Notes under the pieces: generated by a model | Told to the model about the DNA's origin: nothing | Seen by the model: only the letters and a program-made list of their open reading frames with translations | Database searches by the model: none | Source of the DNA: Rhineura floridana | Taxonomy: Eukaryota; Chordata; Lepidosauria; Squamata; Rhineuridae | NCBI RefSeq assembly: GCF_030035675.1 | Contig: NC_084499.1 | Span: forward strand, 20,687,953-20,751,952 | DNA: 64,000 nucleotides | Direction: 5' to 3' | Program-made: the position numbers and the translations under genes | Shown here: positions 15,561-38,266 of the stretch, piece by piece | Layout: the number at the start of each line of letters is the position of its first letter | Position numbering within the stretch: position 1 is the stretch's first letter

Positions 15561-15799
15561 AAAAATAAAACAGTTCCCTTTAGCCATCAGTTCTTATGAG
15601 TCAGTACTCTTCCGGTCTGAGGACGTTGCATGGCTCTCTTGACTCAGAGGACTCCTTCTCAGACGTCTCTGTGCAAGTGGAGTCCCCCGTCCATTCGCCC
15701 ACCCGCCCACTCTGCTGGAGAAGGCTGAGCCCTTTAAAGGAAGAGGCACCTCTCAGGGAAGACTGAACTAGCAACTGAGTCAGAGCTGCATCATCTATG

Positions 15800-15925
15800 T
15801 AGAGTGTTGACCATGAAGCTCACTGGGTGACCTTGGGGTCCAGTCACTGTCTCTCAGCCTAAACTACCTCACAGGGTTGTTGTGAGGATAAAACCGGAAG
15901 GGGGAGAACCATGTCTATCTAAAGG
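15800..15925 (+). mobile_element. SINE-B fragment
   Basis: Carries CATGAAGCTCACTGGGTGAC, CAGTCACTGTCTCTCAGCC and ACCTCACAGGGTTGTTGTGA. The head is missing. Confidence 0.75.
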
Positions 15926-15944
15926 AGCGCCTCCAGCATCATCA

Positions 15945-16345
15945 GCTATGCCGCCCAACAAGATCAGCCTCAAAAGACCTTCTCTCCATCCCATCAGTCA
16001 AAACAGCCAAACTGGTGAGGACTAGAGAGAGGGCTTTTTCAATTGTGGCCCCCACCCTGTGGAACTCCCTTCCAAATGATCTCCGCCATGCCCCTTCTAT
16101 GATGAGTTTCCGCCGGGCCTTGAAGACCTGGCTGTTCAGGCAGGCTTTTGGGGTGGGCTAGATTTTATCTTCATTGTTTTTAGATTGTCAATGTCTAGGT
16201 ATTATATGCCTATGTTGTACGTCGCCCAGAGTGGCTGGGCAGCCAGCCAGATGGGCGACTAATAAATTCTATAAATAAATAAATAAATAAATGTTTGTAT
16301 GCCACCTTGAGCTCCTTGGAGGAAAGGTGGGATATAAACATAATA
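15945..16345 (+). mobile_element. L2-type LINE 3' end plus SINE-B tail
   Basis: C-terminal coding debris (GAGGGCTTTTTCAATTGTGG, AAGACCTGGCTGTTCAGGCA) runs into the 3' UTR CGTCGCCCAGAGTGGCTGGG and an (AAAT)n run at 16270-16290. A SINE-B tail (CTTGAGCTCCTTGGAGGAAA) follows directly. The LINE is the same subfamily as the copy at 28495-29872. Confidence 0.75.
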
Positions 16346-16449
16346 ATAATATTTCTAAGGCTCAGCCTGAGAGTAGCTGCTGTTGAAGCAACATCTAAGC
16401 TCTGCTGCAAGGGCTAGCCTGAGTGCTGCATGGAGCTGTCCAGGCTTTG

Positions 16450-16765
16450 CTTATATATAAAAGCATCTATATACCACCCGTTCATAAATCATCAGGGCAG
16501 TGTAGCAAGATTTTTTTTAAAACAACAACAACCACCATTAAAAGAAATACAGAGTAATCATTAAAGTGACTGGTTACCCAAGAAAATTTTAAATGGCAGC
16601 ATAGGCCTCTCAGCATTAAAAGAAAACATCTTCAAAAGATACCTGAAAGTCAAAAGTGAGGTGTCTGCTGAATCTCTCCTGGAAGAGTGCTCCCCAGCAC
16701 GGGATCTGGTGACATTAAACACCTGACTTCTGGTTGAGGCCAGTATCGTCCATTCCTTTTGAAGG
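16450..16765 (-). mobile_element. LINE 3' fragment
   Basis: It shares AATCATCAGGGCAGTGTA, AAGTGACTGGTTACCC and CCTGAAAGTCAAAAGTGAGG in the same order with 11380-11645, so it belongs to the same LINE subfamily. Confidence 0.6.
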
Positions 16766-16884
16766 AATTCCAAATGGAGATGAGACTCTTAATTTCCAAT
16801 TCTGTTGGAGTTTCAATTACAAGGACAAATTTAAAGTATTTCAACCATTACTCAGCAGCTAGGTCATGCAATGCTGTATTTGGA

Positions 16885-17279
16885 GGATGAATTTGATTCA
16901 CATTTAAAGCTGAGTTTATCAAACCCACACTTTCCAAAACAATCTGAGAAGTGAAACATAGCCATCCTTTGAAATTTGCACTTAATCTGAATTTTTCGAT
17001 GCTGTTCTCCAACAGAAGAATATTCAGAAAAATGTCTATATTAGGGGAAAGTGTGCATAAGATGTATATATGAGTCAAAATAGCATACCAAACAGCATTA
17101 TATTAGGAGAAATTGTTTGCAAAAATGTGTATATTTGTTAAAACTATACAAAGAGGTGTTCATTACACTGACCTGCTGAAGAATTTTCATGAGGATTCCT
17201 GCAGAAATGTGAACTGAATTCAAGTGTGGAAAAATGAGGAACTGAGAGCATTGAAACTGACAGATTATTCCATCCCTAA
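16885..17279 (+). repeat. GCATATATTA element, forward copy
   Basis: It runs from GAATTTGATTCACATTTAAA through TTTGAAATTTGCAC, CTATATTAGGGGAAAGTGTG, TTATATTAGGAGAAATTG and GAATTTTCATGAGGA, and ends GATTATTCCATCCCTAA. All these landmarks recur in the same order in other copies in the window. Confidence 0.7.
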
Positions 17280-17289
17280 TGGAGAGGTT

Positions 17290-18470
17290 CCCAGATATTT
17301 GCTTGCATGGGAGAAACACAGGATGCTGTCGCTTCTCTGCTTGCATCAGAACAGTGTCGGAACAAGCAACAAACTGTGGCTTTACATTTTCCTCTCCTGG
17401 GCATCTGGCCGGCAGTGGTAGGAAACTGTGCCAGGCTAGATGGCCCCTCAGTCTGATCCAGGTAGGAAGTTCTGATTTCACATGCCAGCACCTGAAGCCC
17501 TGGGTTGCCACACAGTTGTGTAAAAAAGAAAAGTAGCTTGCCTAAAAGTGTGGGTAAAAACAAAACCACCTACACGACAGGCAACAGCTGTTTCTTTCTT
17601 TTCATTCAGTCTGCTCTTCCAGACTTCTCAGAATCTTCCTGATGAGCCTCTCTGGTCCTTTTTTTCATAGTAACCCACATTTATGCAATTAGCATCTCAT
17701 TATTCCACACACTTGCAGTTTATTTACTAGAGGCACCACTAGGCTCTGGGTTTTTACCACCCCCACCCCAGGCAAACATCTCTGTATGCTATGGTTTGCA
17801 TATGCTCAAACTCCTCTTCCACATCCCTGGCCTATTGCGCACTTGGAAGATCACTCCAGTTGATGCAGAGTGGCAATTATAGGGAAGCATCAGTGAGGCA
17901 CCTCTGGCCTCAGGGGACCATGGGCTTGAGTCTGTCTCCTCACGGTGCACTAGGAAACAAGAGTTTGTTGTCTGAAGCAGGGAGCTTAGATATTGCAAGG
18001 AGCTGGGAGGTGGTGTGCGTAAACCCTTCCTTGGGTGACTCTTGAGTTCCAGGCTGCCCAACCACCAGCAACGGAGGGCACTAACTGTCTCCGAAATAAA
18101 GCTCTAGAGGAGTGCGTGGAAACGATTCACTTCCATAGGAGAAAGGAAAAGTGTCACCAGTTGCTATTAATGTGAGAACACCAGCAAGGGAAGATCAGCC
18201 TGGCCTAAACTGGGTGTAAATGCTCCGGTATAGATCACTGCTTAGTTCTGGTCTGGAAGAACTGATTGCCCTCCACATTTTCATCTCCACCTCACCTTCC
18301 CTTGTGCGTCTTTTTTTGTTTAAGTCTGTAAACCAGATGGTAGTGTCTCCCTCCCTCCATATGAGCCATCAATTGTCTGAAAAGCACATATGCAAAAGAA
18401 ATGCATTACAAGAATTCTGTAATTGTGGCTAAGGTTGGTTTTTCCTCCCAATTCAGTTTCCTTCTATGTC
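17290..18470. other. Intergenic stretch, unassigned
   Basis: Between the BRD3 and WDR5 promoters. I see no exon, no named repeat and no RNA gene. Open frames of 60-90 codons here look random. Confidence 0.4.
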
Positions 18471-18474
18471 ATGT

Positions 18475-18810
18475 CTTTTTAGGGCTAGGACTTATCAGTC
18501 ACATTTGTAAGCTGCTCCGGGAGCCTTTTTTCCCAGCCTGAAAAGTGGGATTTAAGACAAAGCTTTAAATGAATAATAACGAGATGCACCATATGGGGGT
18601 GAAGGAAGTAACTCCTGACCCCCTACCCATGGAGAATCATCTGCATAGACCTGGCCACAGTGATGTTGTTGTTGCTGATATTTGTTGTTGTGTTGTTTTA
18701 ATGCCCTTCACTCTGAGGTCATGTTTTAACATGGTGTAAGCTGATTGGGGACCTTCGAGTATCAAGTGACAAATAAATCTTTTATTTATTTATTTATTTA
18801 TTATTATTAA
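18475..18810 (+). mobile_element. L2-type LINE 3' tails, decayed
   Basis: Two tail fragments: one ending GGGAGCCTTTTTTCCCAGCC, the other with TGATTGGGGACCTTCGAGTA followed by an (ATTT)n run at 18780-18805. Confidence 0.55.
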
Positions 18811-19176
18811 ACAATAATAACAATATTTCTTCTGCCCAGCTCAATGGTTCAGCCCCCGCTCTGGGTGCGCCCCATTGACACGTGGTCCTTTCCTCCATCC
18901 TCCCACTCCATTCACACGTTCACGAGACGAGCAAAGATGTCCCTGTCCCTTTAAGGCGTTTCGCGTGCGCGCTTCCATCCACGTCGCGTCTCCAGGCGCT
19001 TCGTAGTAGCTGCATCCGCACCATGCGGCGCGGTGTCCACAACCTCGAGTCCCCACCCCCTTTAAGGCGGGTTTCCAGTGAAAGACAGGCCCGGCCGACT
19101 CTTCCCTTTTATTTATATCAAATTGTCCCTTTGCAGGCACCGTAACCGTAGGAGGGTGGGAAGACGTTCGCAGAGA

Positions 19177-19190
19177 ACTACAACTCCCGG
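19177..19190 (+). promoter_or_regulatory. ZNF143/THAP11-like motif
   Basis: Reads ACTACAACTCCCGG on the plus strand. It is the left member of an inverted pair whose other half is at 19242-19254. Confidence 0.6.
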
Positions 19191-19241
19191 CAGCCCTCGG
19201 GCCATAGGAAGGGAATGCGGTTGTGTGGCGGCAGCGGCCGA

Positions 19242-19254
19242 TGGGAGTTGTAGT
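19242..19254 (-). promoter_or_regulatory. ZNF143/THAP11-like motif
   Basis: The minus strand reads ACTACAACTCCCA, inverted relative to 19177-19190 and about 50 bases away. Confidence 0.6.
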
Positions 19255-19389
19255 CAATTAACATCACGTGCTTATATATATATTTTAAAAAAACCCAGGC
19301 CGAAACGTCAAAGCGCCTGCGCGCCGCCTTTTCCCAGCCGGGCCCGTTCAGTGCGCCTGCGCGAGGCCCTGTGCGTGTGTGTTCCCCGT

Positions 19390-19533
19390 CCCTCCCCCTC
19401 CTCCCTCTCGCCTCACGACGGCCGCCGCCGCTGAGGAGAAGAAGAGGGAGAAGGAACAGCCGCCGCTGCTTCTTCTCTTCTCGTCTGGCCGCTGAGGTAA
19501 AGGCGGCGGTGGAGGAGGCGCTTCCCGTCTGAG
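19390..19533 (+). other. WDR5: WDR5 non-coding exon 1 (probable)
   Basis: A GC-rich 5' UTR candidate. Two donors are possible: GCTGAG|GTAAAG ending the exon at 19496, or TCTGAG|GTGAGT ending it at 19533, the latter being nearly perfect. The start site is not visible and is placed only roughly. It would splice to the acceptor at 25398. Confidence 0.5.
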
Positions 19534-20099
19534 GTGAGTTGGCCGAAGAGGAGAAGGAAGGGAATCTCCCCCCCCCCGCGAAGGGAGGGGGGATGGAACG
19601 GAGCGGGGCAGAGTCGCGCGCGCCCCTCTCTCGAGGAAAGAAAGCGAGCGCGCATGCGCGGGGGAAGGAAGGGGAGCGGCTCGCCCTTAGCTGGACTCCC
19701 GCCGGCGGAGGAGGGAGATAGAAATGGGGGGGAGGGGAGGAGAGGGGGCCGGGCATGGGGAGCAGCTGTGGGTAAGGCAGAGAGCGAGAGCGCCCCCCCC
19801 CGTGGCACACGCCCCTTCGTGGTCTTCGAAGGGGCACAAGATGCTTTGCTGCTTGAGCGGCAATGCGCCACATGCTTGTCTGGGAGTAAGCCCCATGGAA
19901 CCCAGTGGAGCTGAGTAGACATGCAATGCGCTGGATGCTTAATTGCGACGGGGATGATCAGCTGCCGCTCATTGTTCTGGCACGGCTGGCAGCGCCACCA
20001 GCGGAATGCTGGGGGGGACGACCGCTGTTTGGTGCCGAACCCTCACCTCACCCCACCCCCAGTAATTGCTCAATTAAATGCTGCTGCTACTACTGATTA

Positions 20100-20400
20100 T
20101 TGTTAGGACCCCCAGTAGCAGCAGTGCTCCTAGTAGTAATGCTACTTCTACTACTACCACTAATTAGTGCCACCAGTGGCAAGAATGCTCCTAGTAATAC
20201 AACCACAACTTACTATTTATTATTATTATTTTTGTGCCAACAATAGTATCGATCTTACAACTAATGAGAATAGTTAATGCCAGCAGCAGTGAAAATACTC
20301 CTAGTTCTGTTCCTGTTAGTTTTCTTAATAGCGTGTTTATTTAATATTACTATTAATACTATCAGTGCCAGCAGTAGTGATAAGAGTACAAGTAGACCTC
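20100..20400. repeat. Degenerate tandem repeat, GTGCCAGCAGTAG unit
   Basis: The words GTGCCACCAGTGGCAAGAAT, ATGCCAGCAGCAGTGAAAAT and GTGCCAGCAGTAGTGATAAG, several followed by CTCCTAGT, recur near 20113, 20165, 20278 and 20367 with ACTACT/TATTAT spacers. It lies in WDR5 intron 1. Confidence 0.55.
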
Positions 20401-20429
20401 TGTAGCTGCATCAACCTGGTTCAGCATCC

Positions 20430-20632
20430 TCTGGACTGTAGCTCAGTGGCAGAGCACCTGCTTTGCATGCAGAAGGTCCCGGGTTCAATCCCCCAATGGC
20501 ATCTCCAGATAGGGCTGGGAGACACTCCTGCCTGAAACCTGAGAGAGCTGCTGCCAGTCAGAGTAGACAGTACTGAGCTAGATGGACCAATGTTCAGACT
20601 CAGTATATGGCAGCTTCCGGTGTTTCTCTCCT
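20430..20632 (+). mobile_element. SINE-A copy, near full length
   Basis: The head CTGTAGCTCAGTGGCAGAGC (A box) is followed by GGGTTCAATCCC (B box). The body AGAGCTGCTGCCAGTCAGAG and the end GACTCAGTATATGGCAGCTT are also present. The best reference copy of this family in the window. Confidence 0.9.
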
Positions 20633-20737
20633 CTCAGTGGATCCCCTTTTTCCCAACCCTCCCATGTATATCAGAACTTAACAAGATGCTCTAGCCATGA
20701 TTCTTTTTTTCTGCCACTGGCATTTTTCACTCCTTAC

Positions 20738-21690
20738 AGTATATTTATTTATTTATTTATTTATTTAATTACATTTCTAGACCGCCCTATAGCAGAAAGC
20801 TCTCAGGGCGGTGTACAACAAATAAAATCACAATTAAAATATGAGCAAGTGTGGAAAATATAACATGATAAAAATCCAAAATAGAATTGCCATGAGTTTA
20901 TAAATTAAAATCCATATTAGGTTTAAAATTAAATTTAAAATGTTTAAAAAGCCTGGGCGAAAAGGTAGGTTTTTACCTGGTGCCAAAAAGATAACAAAGA
21001 AGGCGCCGGGCGTATCTCGTCTGGGAGGGCATTCCATAGTTCGGGGGCCACCACCGAGAAGGCCCTAGATCTAGTTGTTGATCTCCGGGCCTCTTTATGA
21101 GTTGGGACCCGGAGAAGGGCCTTCGACGTCGAGCGTAGTGAACGGGTAGGTACATAGCGAGAGAGGCGTTCCACCAGATATTGCGGTCCGATGCCGTTTA
21201 GGGCTTTATAGGTAAGAACCAACACTTTGAATCTGGCCCGGAAACATATCGGTAGCCAGTGCAGCTGCGCCAGGACAGGTGTTATATGGTCAAATTTCTT
21301 TGTCCCAGTGAGAACTCTGGCCGCAGCATTTTGCACTAGCTGAAGTTTCCGAACCGTCTTCACAGGTAGCCCCACGTAGAGTGCATTACAGTAGTCCAAT
21401 CTAGAGGTTACCATAGCATGGATAACTGAGGCGAGATTCTCCCTGTCCAGATAGGGTCGTAGTTGGGCTACCAGCCGAAGCTGGTAGAATGCATTCCGTG
21501 CCACCGAGGCTACCTGAGCCTCAAGTGACAGGAGCGGATCTAATAAGACCCCCAAACTACGTACCTGCTCCTTTAGGGGGAGTGTAACCCCATCTAGGGC
21601 AGGTCGAACGTCAACCATCTGGGCAGAGGGCCCTCCCACCAACAGCATCTCAGTCTTGTTAGGATTGAGTTTCAGTTTATGTATAGAAGA
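20738..21690 (-). mobile_element. L2-type LINE, 5'-truncated, long open RT C-terminus
   Basis: A minus-strand open frame (20944-21648, 234 codons) encodes the C-terminal part of an L2/jockey-group reverse transcriptase: LGVLLDPLLSLEAQVASVAR, SRLDYCNALYVGLP, HITPVLAQLHWLP, FKVLVLTYKALNGIGPQYL, then ELWNALPDEIR. The catalytic YADD region is missing because of 5' truncation. The 3' UTR ends in an (AAAT)n tail at 20740-20770. The open frame and few visible lesions suggest a rather young insertion, in WDR5 intron 1. Confidence 0.85.
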
Positions 21691-21859
21691 TGGCCTTTAA
21701 AAAAAACAATATTGTAGAATCTCTGGAAGCATCTTGATACCTACCTGCACTTAGTGAGGGAATGCTGGTCCGATGAACTCTTGATCTGAACCAGCAGGGC
21801 TGTTGGTGCACCCCAAATCCCATCACTCTTTACCCCCTCCCAAATCACCAGAGTGAATA

Positions 21860-22068
21860 CAGTAGGGCCCCGCTTTGCAGCGTTCCACCGATAAAGCAGT
21901 TGTCAATTGCAGAAAGGCCCCGCTCCTACGGCGCTTGGTCCACTTTTACGGCGTTTTTCGGGCGTTGGGCGCCATTTTAGACGTTAGTCAGTCGTTCCGC
22001 TTTACGGCGGATTTCGCTTTACAGCAATGGTCTGGAATGGAACCTGCCGCATGAGCGGGTCCCTACTG
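21860..22068. mobile_element. Tigger-like (TcMar) MITE, TA target site
   Basis: The ends CAGTAGGGCCCCGCT and AGCGGGTCCCTACTG are inverted repeats, and each is flanked by TA (21858-21859 and 22069-22070). The TIR resembles the known Tigger CAGTAG start. It is 209 bases with no coding region. Confidence 0.8.
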
Positions 22069-22212
22069 TAGACACTATAACCACCTAGGAGTAAAAGCTG
22101 TTTCTTAACCTTGTCCAGCTAGCAAATGCATACCCAAAGCAGATCAGTTTGTGATCTCTGCTTAAAAAACAACAATAAAATCCTATCTTGGAAGAGCATC
22201 ATTCTCAATGTA

Positions 22213-22552
22213 CAGGAATACCCCGCATTAATGTACACAATGGGTCCAGAGCGAGTACGTAAACCGAAAATGTACTTAAAGTGAAGCACTACCTTTTTTC
22301 ACGTATCCATGCATGTACTGCACTGCAATCGTCATATACGGGCATAACTGATGTAAATAACGCATTTATAACTAAAATAAACACAGTAGGCCTTCCAAAA
22401 TTGTAGTTGGAAACTGATCGGGCGGTGGCGTCATGCCGTTAAGTGTCCGTTCTTGCGAAGCGAGCATACGTAAACGGGAATGGTGCTACTGTAAATATAT
22501 TCGTACTCGCGAGTGTCCGTAAAGTGAAGGTCCGTATAGTGGGGTATTCCTG
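22213..22552. mobile_element. Second Tigger-like MITE, TA target site
   Basis: The ends CAGGAATACCCCGC and GTGGGGTATTCCTG are inverted repeats flanked by TA on both sides (22211-22212 and 22553-22554). It is 340 bases, a different family from the neighbour at 21860, and has TGTCCGTAAAGTGAAGGTCC-type subterminal sequence. Confidence 0.8.
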
Positions 22553-22559
22553 TATTCAA

Positions 22560-23025
22560 TGCAGATTAAGGAAAATATGCAGATTTGTCCAACAGGATAG
22601 CTGTTAAAAGCTCCCAAGTGTAGACTGCTGGAAATTCTGGGGAGTCACTGCCAGTCTTTGGAAATTTCACAAGGCATTGCCCACGCACCCTTCAAAGTAT
22701 ATATTTGCAAGCATGAGGACTGGGAGCTTGTTTTTAAACAAACCACCTGGTGTGCTGTAATGTCAGATGCTAAAGTCTGCAGTGTTCTTGGATTTGTGTG
22801 TCACCCCTGAATTCACCCCAAGCTTGCTTCCTTCTGAGGTCTAACATTGCTAAAGAAGCAACAGAGAGACACAGTGGCCTGGCTGGCACATTGCAGTAAG
22901 CCATAGTTGAAAATGAACTATGGTTTAATATGAACAAACAGTGTGCAGCATGCTTGAATGTTCCTGCTGCTCCTGTTGCTGCTGTGCCTCAGACAAAACA
23001 AGCCAGAGCCTGATTTGTCTGTCGG
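22560..23025. other. WDR5 intron 1 stretch, unassigned
   Basis: No gene or named repeat. A word near 22995 (CAAGCCAGAGCCTGATTTG) is weakly echoed near 23545, hinting at an old dispersed repeat. Confidence 0.3.
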
Positions 23026-23028
23026 GAA

Positions 23029-23200
23029 GGGGCTGTAGCTCAGTGACAGAGCACCTGCTTTACATGCTCAAGGTCCTAGGGTCGCTCCTCAGCATCTCCA
23101 GGTATGAGTGGGAAAGATTCCCTACCTGAAACCCTAGAGAGTCGCTGCCAGTTATTGTGGACAGTATTGAGCTCGAATGGGACCAGTGGTCCCTTTGTCA
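23029..23200 (+). mobile_element. SINE-A copy
   Basis: Head GCTGTAGCTCAGTGACAGAG, body AGCATCTCCAGGTATGAGTG, decayed end. It is followed 38 bases later by another copy in the same orientation. Confidence 0.8.
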
Positions 23201-23237
23201 AGAGCCGTGAGGACTAGGATCTTAAGTTTGTTTTTAG

Positions 23238-23412
23238 GGGGTCGTAGCTCAGTTGCAGAGCGCTTCTTTTGCATGAAGAAGGACCCAGTTCAATCCCTGG
23301 CGGCATCTCTGCATAGGGCTGGGAGAGACTCCCTGCTTAAAACCCTGGAGAGCTGCTGCTAGATGGGCCAAGAGTCTGACTCAGTATACGGCAGCTTTCT
23401 ATGTTCCTATGC
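23238..23412 (+). mobile_element. SINE-A copy
   Basis: Head GTCGTAGCTCAGTTGCAGAG, B box CAGTTCAATCCC, and end GACTCAGTATACGGCAGCTT followed by TCTATGTTCCTATG. Confidence 0.85.
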
Positions 23413-24340
23413 CCTCCAAACCTGGGCTAGTGCTTCGTTTCCTTCAAACAAGCCAAGAGTATTAACCAGGGTTTGTTCTTGGCTTACCACTTGTGGTTTG
23501 TTTTGAGGAAATGAATACCGAGCCTGGGTTCAGATCACGTGACATGCCAGACTCTGATTTGTTTTGTCTGTGACAAGAACAGGAGCACCTCTGGAACTTT
23601 TTGAGACATGAGCACCAGTGCGCTGCTGATGTGCATGAAACCAGGGGTTGTTTGAAGCTGGTTGGGCCTGTGTGTGGATGCAGTAATACACTGCCTGCCA
23701 CGTACCGTGAGGCAAGAATCTAGCCGTACCTGCTGAAAGTACTCTTGAAGCTTTGTTGCAGTGAGATGGTTCCTGCTGCAGTGATGGCTCAAATTTCCTA
23801 GGATACGAGCACAGCATTTTGTCAGAGTTCTTTGGAGACTGGAACGTAGGAAATGAGGTTTTGTGGAAACAAAATGGTACAGGCTTATTTAATGCTCTTT
23901 CCTCCCTAGATGGCTTGTAGGGTAAGGGCTGATCAGCTCTTAATTTCATTTCACATCTGAATCTTTCAGTGTTTGTTAGCATGGCAAATCGAGGAGACCT
24001 GTTTCCTTTATCAGTATGACTTTGCAGGATTGCTGGCCTGCCCCTCAGTTTAACAATAGCTTATACAGACCGTCTTTGCACTGTTTTTCACAGATTTGTA
24101 CAGGTGTGGAAGGGGAGGCAAGATTTATCAGCTTGCTTTTTTGTTAACCTTCAAATGGAAAAGGGGTGTTTAATGGGGGGGGACAGCAAAAGGTCTAATT
24201 TAGTTAGAGCTAAAATGTATGCAAAATATGCACAAGGACTCTTTACAACAGCAGCCTGGTGATGAAGAGTTAATGAACACTTGTAGTGGGAAAGGAAACC
24301 ATTGTCTCTGTACAGACCCAAATGAATAGACTTGAACTTC
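23413..24340. other. WDR5 intron 1 stretch, unassigned
   Basis: No recognisable gene or repeat apart from weak dispersed words. The open frame of about 150 codons on the minus strand shows no domain. Confidence 0.3.
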
Positions 24341-24342
24341 TT

Positions 24343-24498
24343 GATAAATTGTAATTCAGGTCACATCCATACCATACATTGAAAGCACACTGCATTCCCC
24401 AAAGAGTCCGAGGAACAGTACGTTACCCCTCGCAGAGCTACAATTCCCAGCTCCCTATAACAAATTGTGCTTTAAGTGTATGGTGTGGATGTGACCTC
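24343..24498. mobile_element. Palindromic MITE
   Basis: The left end AGGTCACATCCATACCATAC and the right end GTATGGTGTGGATGTGACCT are inverted repeats, with CAATTCCCAGCTCCC near the centre. A half copy of a related element is at 39184-39372. No target duplication is clear. Confidence 0.65.
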
Positions 24499-24999
24499 AG
24501 TTGTGTCATTCTGGAGCCTACCTTTGAAACAGATTTATCCAGTTAGGGCCACCTCAAGATCAGTGGCGGAGTGCCCTGGTAAATTGAAGTGTTGTACTGG
24601 TTTATGAATATTGCCATTTTCTGATGTCAGATTTGAGCCCTGTGATTCTTTTGCATAGGGACTGGTAGTAAAAATGTAGAAGGGAACTGCTGGTAGATGG
24701 TGGCATATACCACATTGCATGTATTGCCCTTGGGTCTGAGTAGAGACAATGGTTTCCTCTTGTTTTTGTTGCAACAGAATAACAGACATTCTCTTGGAAG
24801 CTGTGCACAACAGGAATAAGTATTGAAGGTCCAAACTGTGGTATCAAGCTGTAAATAACTTTAAAAACAAAGCACAAATTTCCCTCTTGTTTCTCCGCTC
24901 AGCTGTGCAAAAACACAATTTGTTTTGAAACACCTGCTTGGACGTTGAGAACCATCACAATACGAGAATCATGTGGTTTTGGTTGCTACAAGATGTGAT

Positions 25000-25095
25000 A
25001 ATGGCTTTAAGAGGGGATTAAACAAACTCGTGGAGAGGTTTATCATCAGCCATGATGGAACCTCCATGTTCAGAGATAGCCTACCATGAAATATC
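25000..25095 (+). mobile_element. CR1-type LINE fragment
   Basis: ATGGCTTTAAGAGGGGATTA and the following words match the CR1 C-terminal coding end seen at 35200 and 36900. Confidence 0.55.
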
Positions 25096-25397
25096 AGGTG
25101 CTGGCAGGCAGGAAAACAGAGGAGGGTAGTTGTCTTCGTGACCTGCTTGTGGGTATCCTAGAAGCTTCTGGTTGGCAGAAACAGGATGAAGTGAATGTCT
25201 GCTCTGATCCTACAAGACTCTGATGTATTTTGGGATGCGTTAATGAAGTGTGCTTTCAGTTTTAATTGGGGTAGGTGATGTGTCATGGCTATTTGAAGTT
25301 TGGAAAACAGTACCTTTAATAGCTGTGTTTGGGTTGCTGATCCTTGGTAACCTTTGCATCACTCAAATGTTTCCCCTTTCACCCTCTCTCTTCCTAG

Positions 25398-25477
25398 TGG
25401 GAGACATTCTCCTTTGAATCAGTGTCCTTTTTCATCCTGTGAAGCACCTAAATCCTGGCTTGCCAGTTTCCACAGCC
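25398..25477 (+). other. WDR5: WDR5 exon 2, 5' UTR part
   Basis: The acceptor CTCTCTTCCTAG at 25386-25397 opens exon 2. Eighty bases of 5' UTR precede the ATG at 25478, whose context is CACAGCCATGG, a good Kozak match with G at +4. Confidence 0.75.
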
Positions 25478-37733
<12,256 letters not shown>

Positions 37734-38126
37734 AAATGTTTTCAGCATCGCTTTAGAGACTGTTGGGGGGTGTCTGGAAAATTTGGGGGTATTTTGTGTT
37801 TCTGTTTTCTTTTTTAAAAAAAAAAGCAGCAGAAGAAGAACCACATGAGAACATTTCAACCCCATTTGGCAGGAACCCTGAAGCGATCTTCAAGAGGATG
37901 GTGTGTGTCTCCTAGTCCTTGGCCCAAAGAGCTTCTCTCTCTCTCTCTTTTTATCCCTCTCTCTCTTTCCTTGGCCTCTCCATACTGGGCAATGTAGTTT
38001 GGGCGGGTGGATGAGATAAAAGCTTCCCTTTTCCTTTTGATAAATGGAGGGCTCCACATACTGGGAAGGTTCTGTCCTTTGGAGAAAAGGTGTGTGCCCT
38101 CCTCTCCCTCACCCCCCCTTTGTGCT

Positions 38127-38266
38127 TGGAGGGATTCTGTCTCTTAATAACAACGGGCAGGTCATAAACTAGAAATAACCCGGATTAATTTAATACTTTG
38201 GAGGGATTCTGTCTCTTAATAACAACGGGCAGGTCATAAACTAGAAATAACCCGGATTAATTTAAT

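Larger units (their letters stand above)
18900..19800 (+). promoter_or_regulatory. WDR5: WDR5 CpG-island promoter region
   Basis: A CpG-rich, repeat-free block upstream of the WDR5 coding exons. It has two opposed ACTACAACTCCC motifs (19177 and 19254), NRF1-like words (TGCGCCTGCGCG at 19352-19363, GCGCATGCGC at 19650-19659) and pyrimidine-rich sequence before the first exon. Long open frames on both strands here reflect base composition, not genes. Confidence 0.75.

Noticed and set aside
19078-19926. Long open frames on both strands near 19.1-19.9 kb
   Set aside because: Same composition effect, in the WDR5 CpG island.
20430-20500. tRNA gene, because of clear A and B boxes
   Set aside because: The unit recurs as the head of a dispersed SINE with a fixed 3' body and does not fold as a full tRNA. 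The same applies to the other GTAGCTCAGTGG copies.
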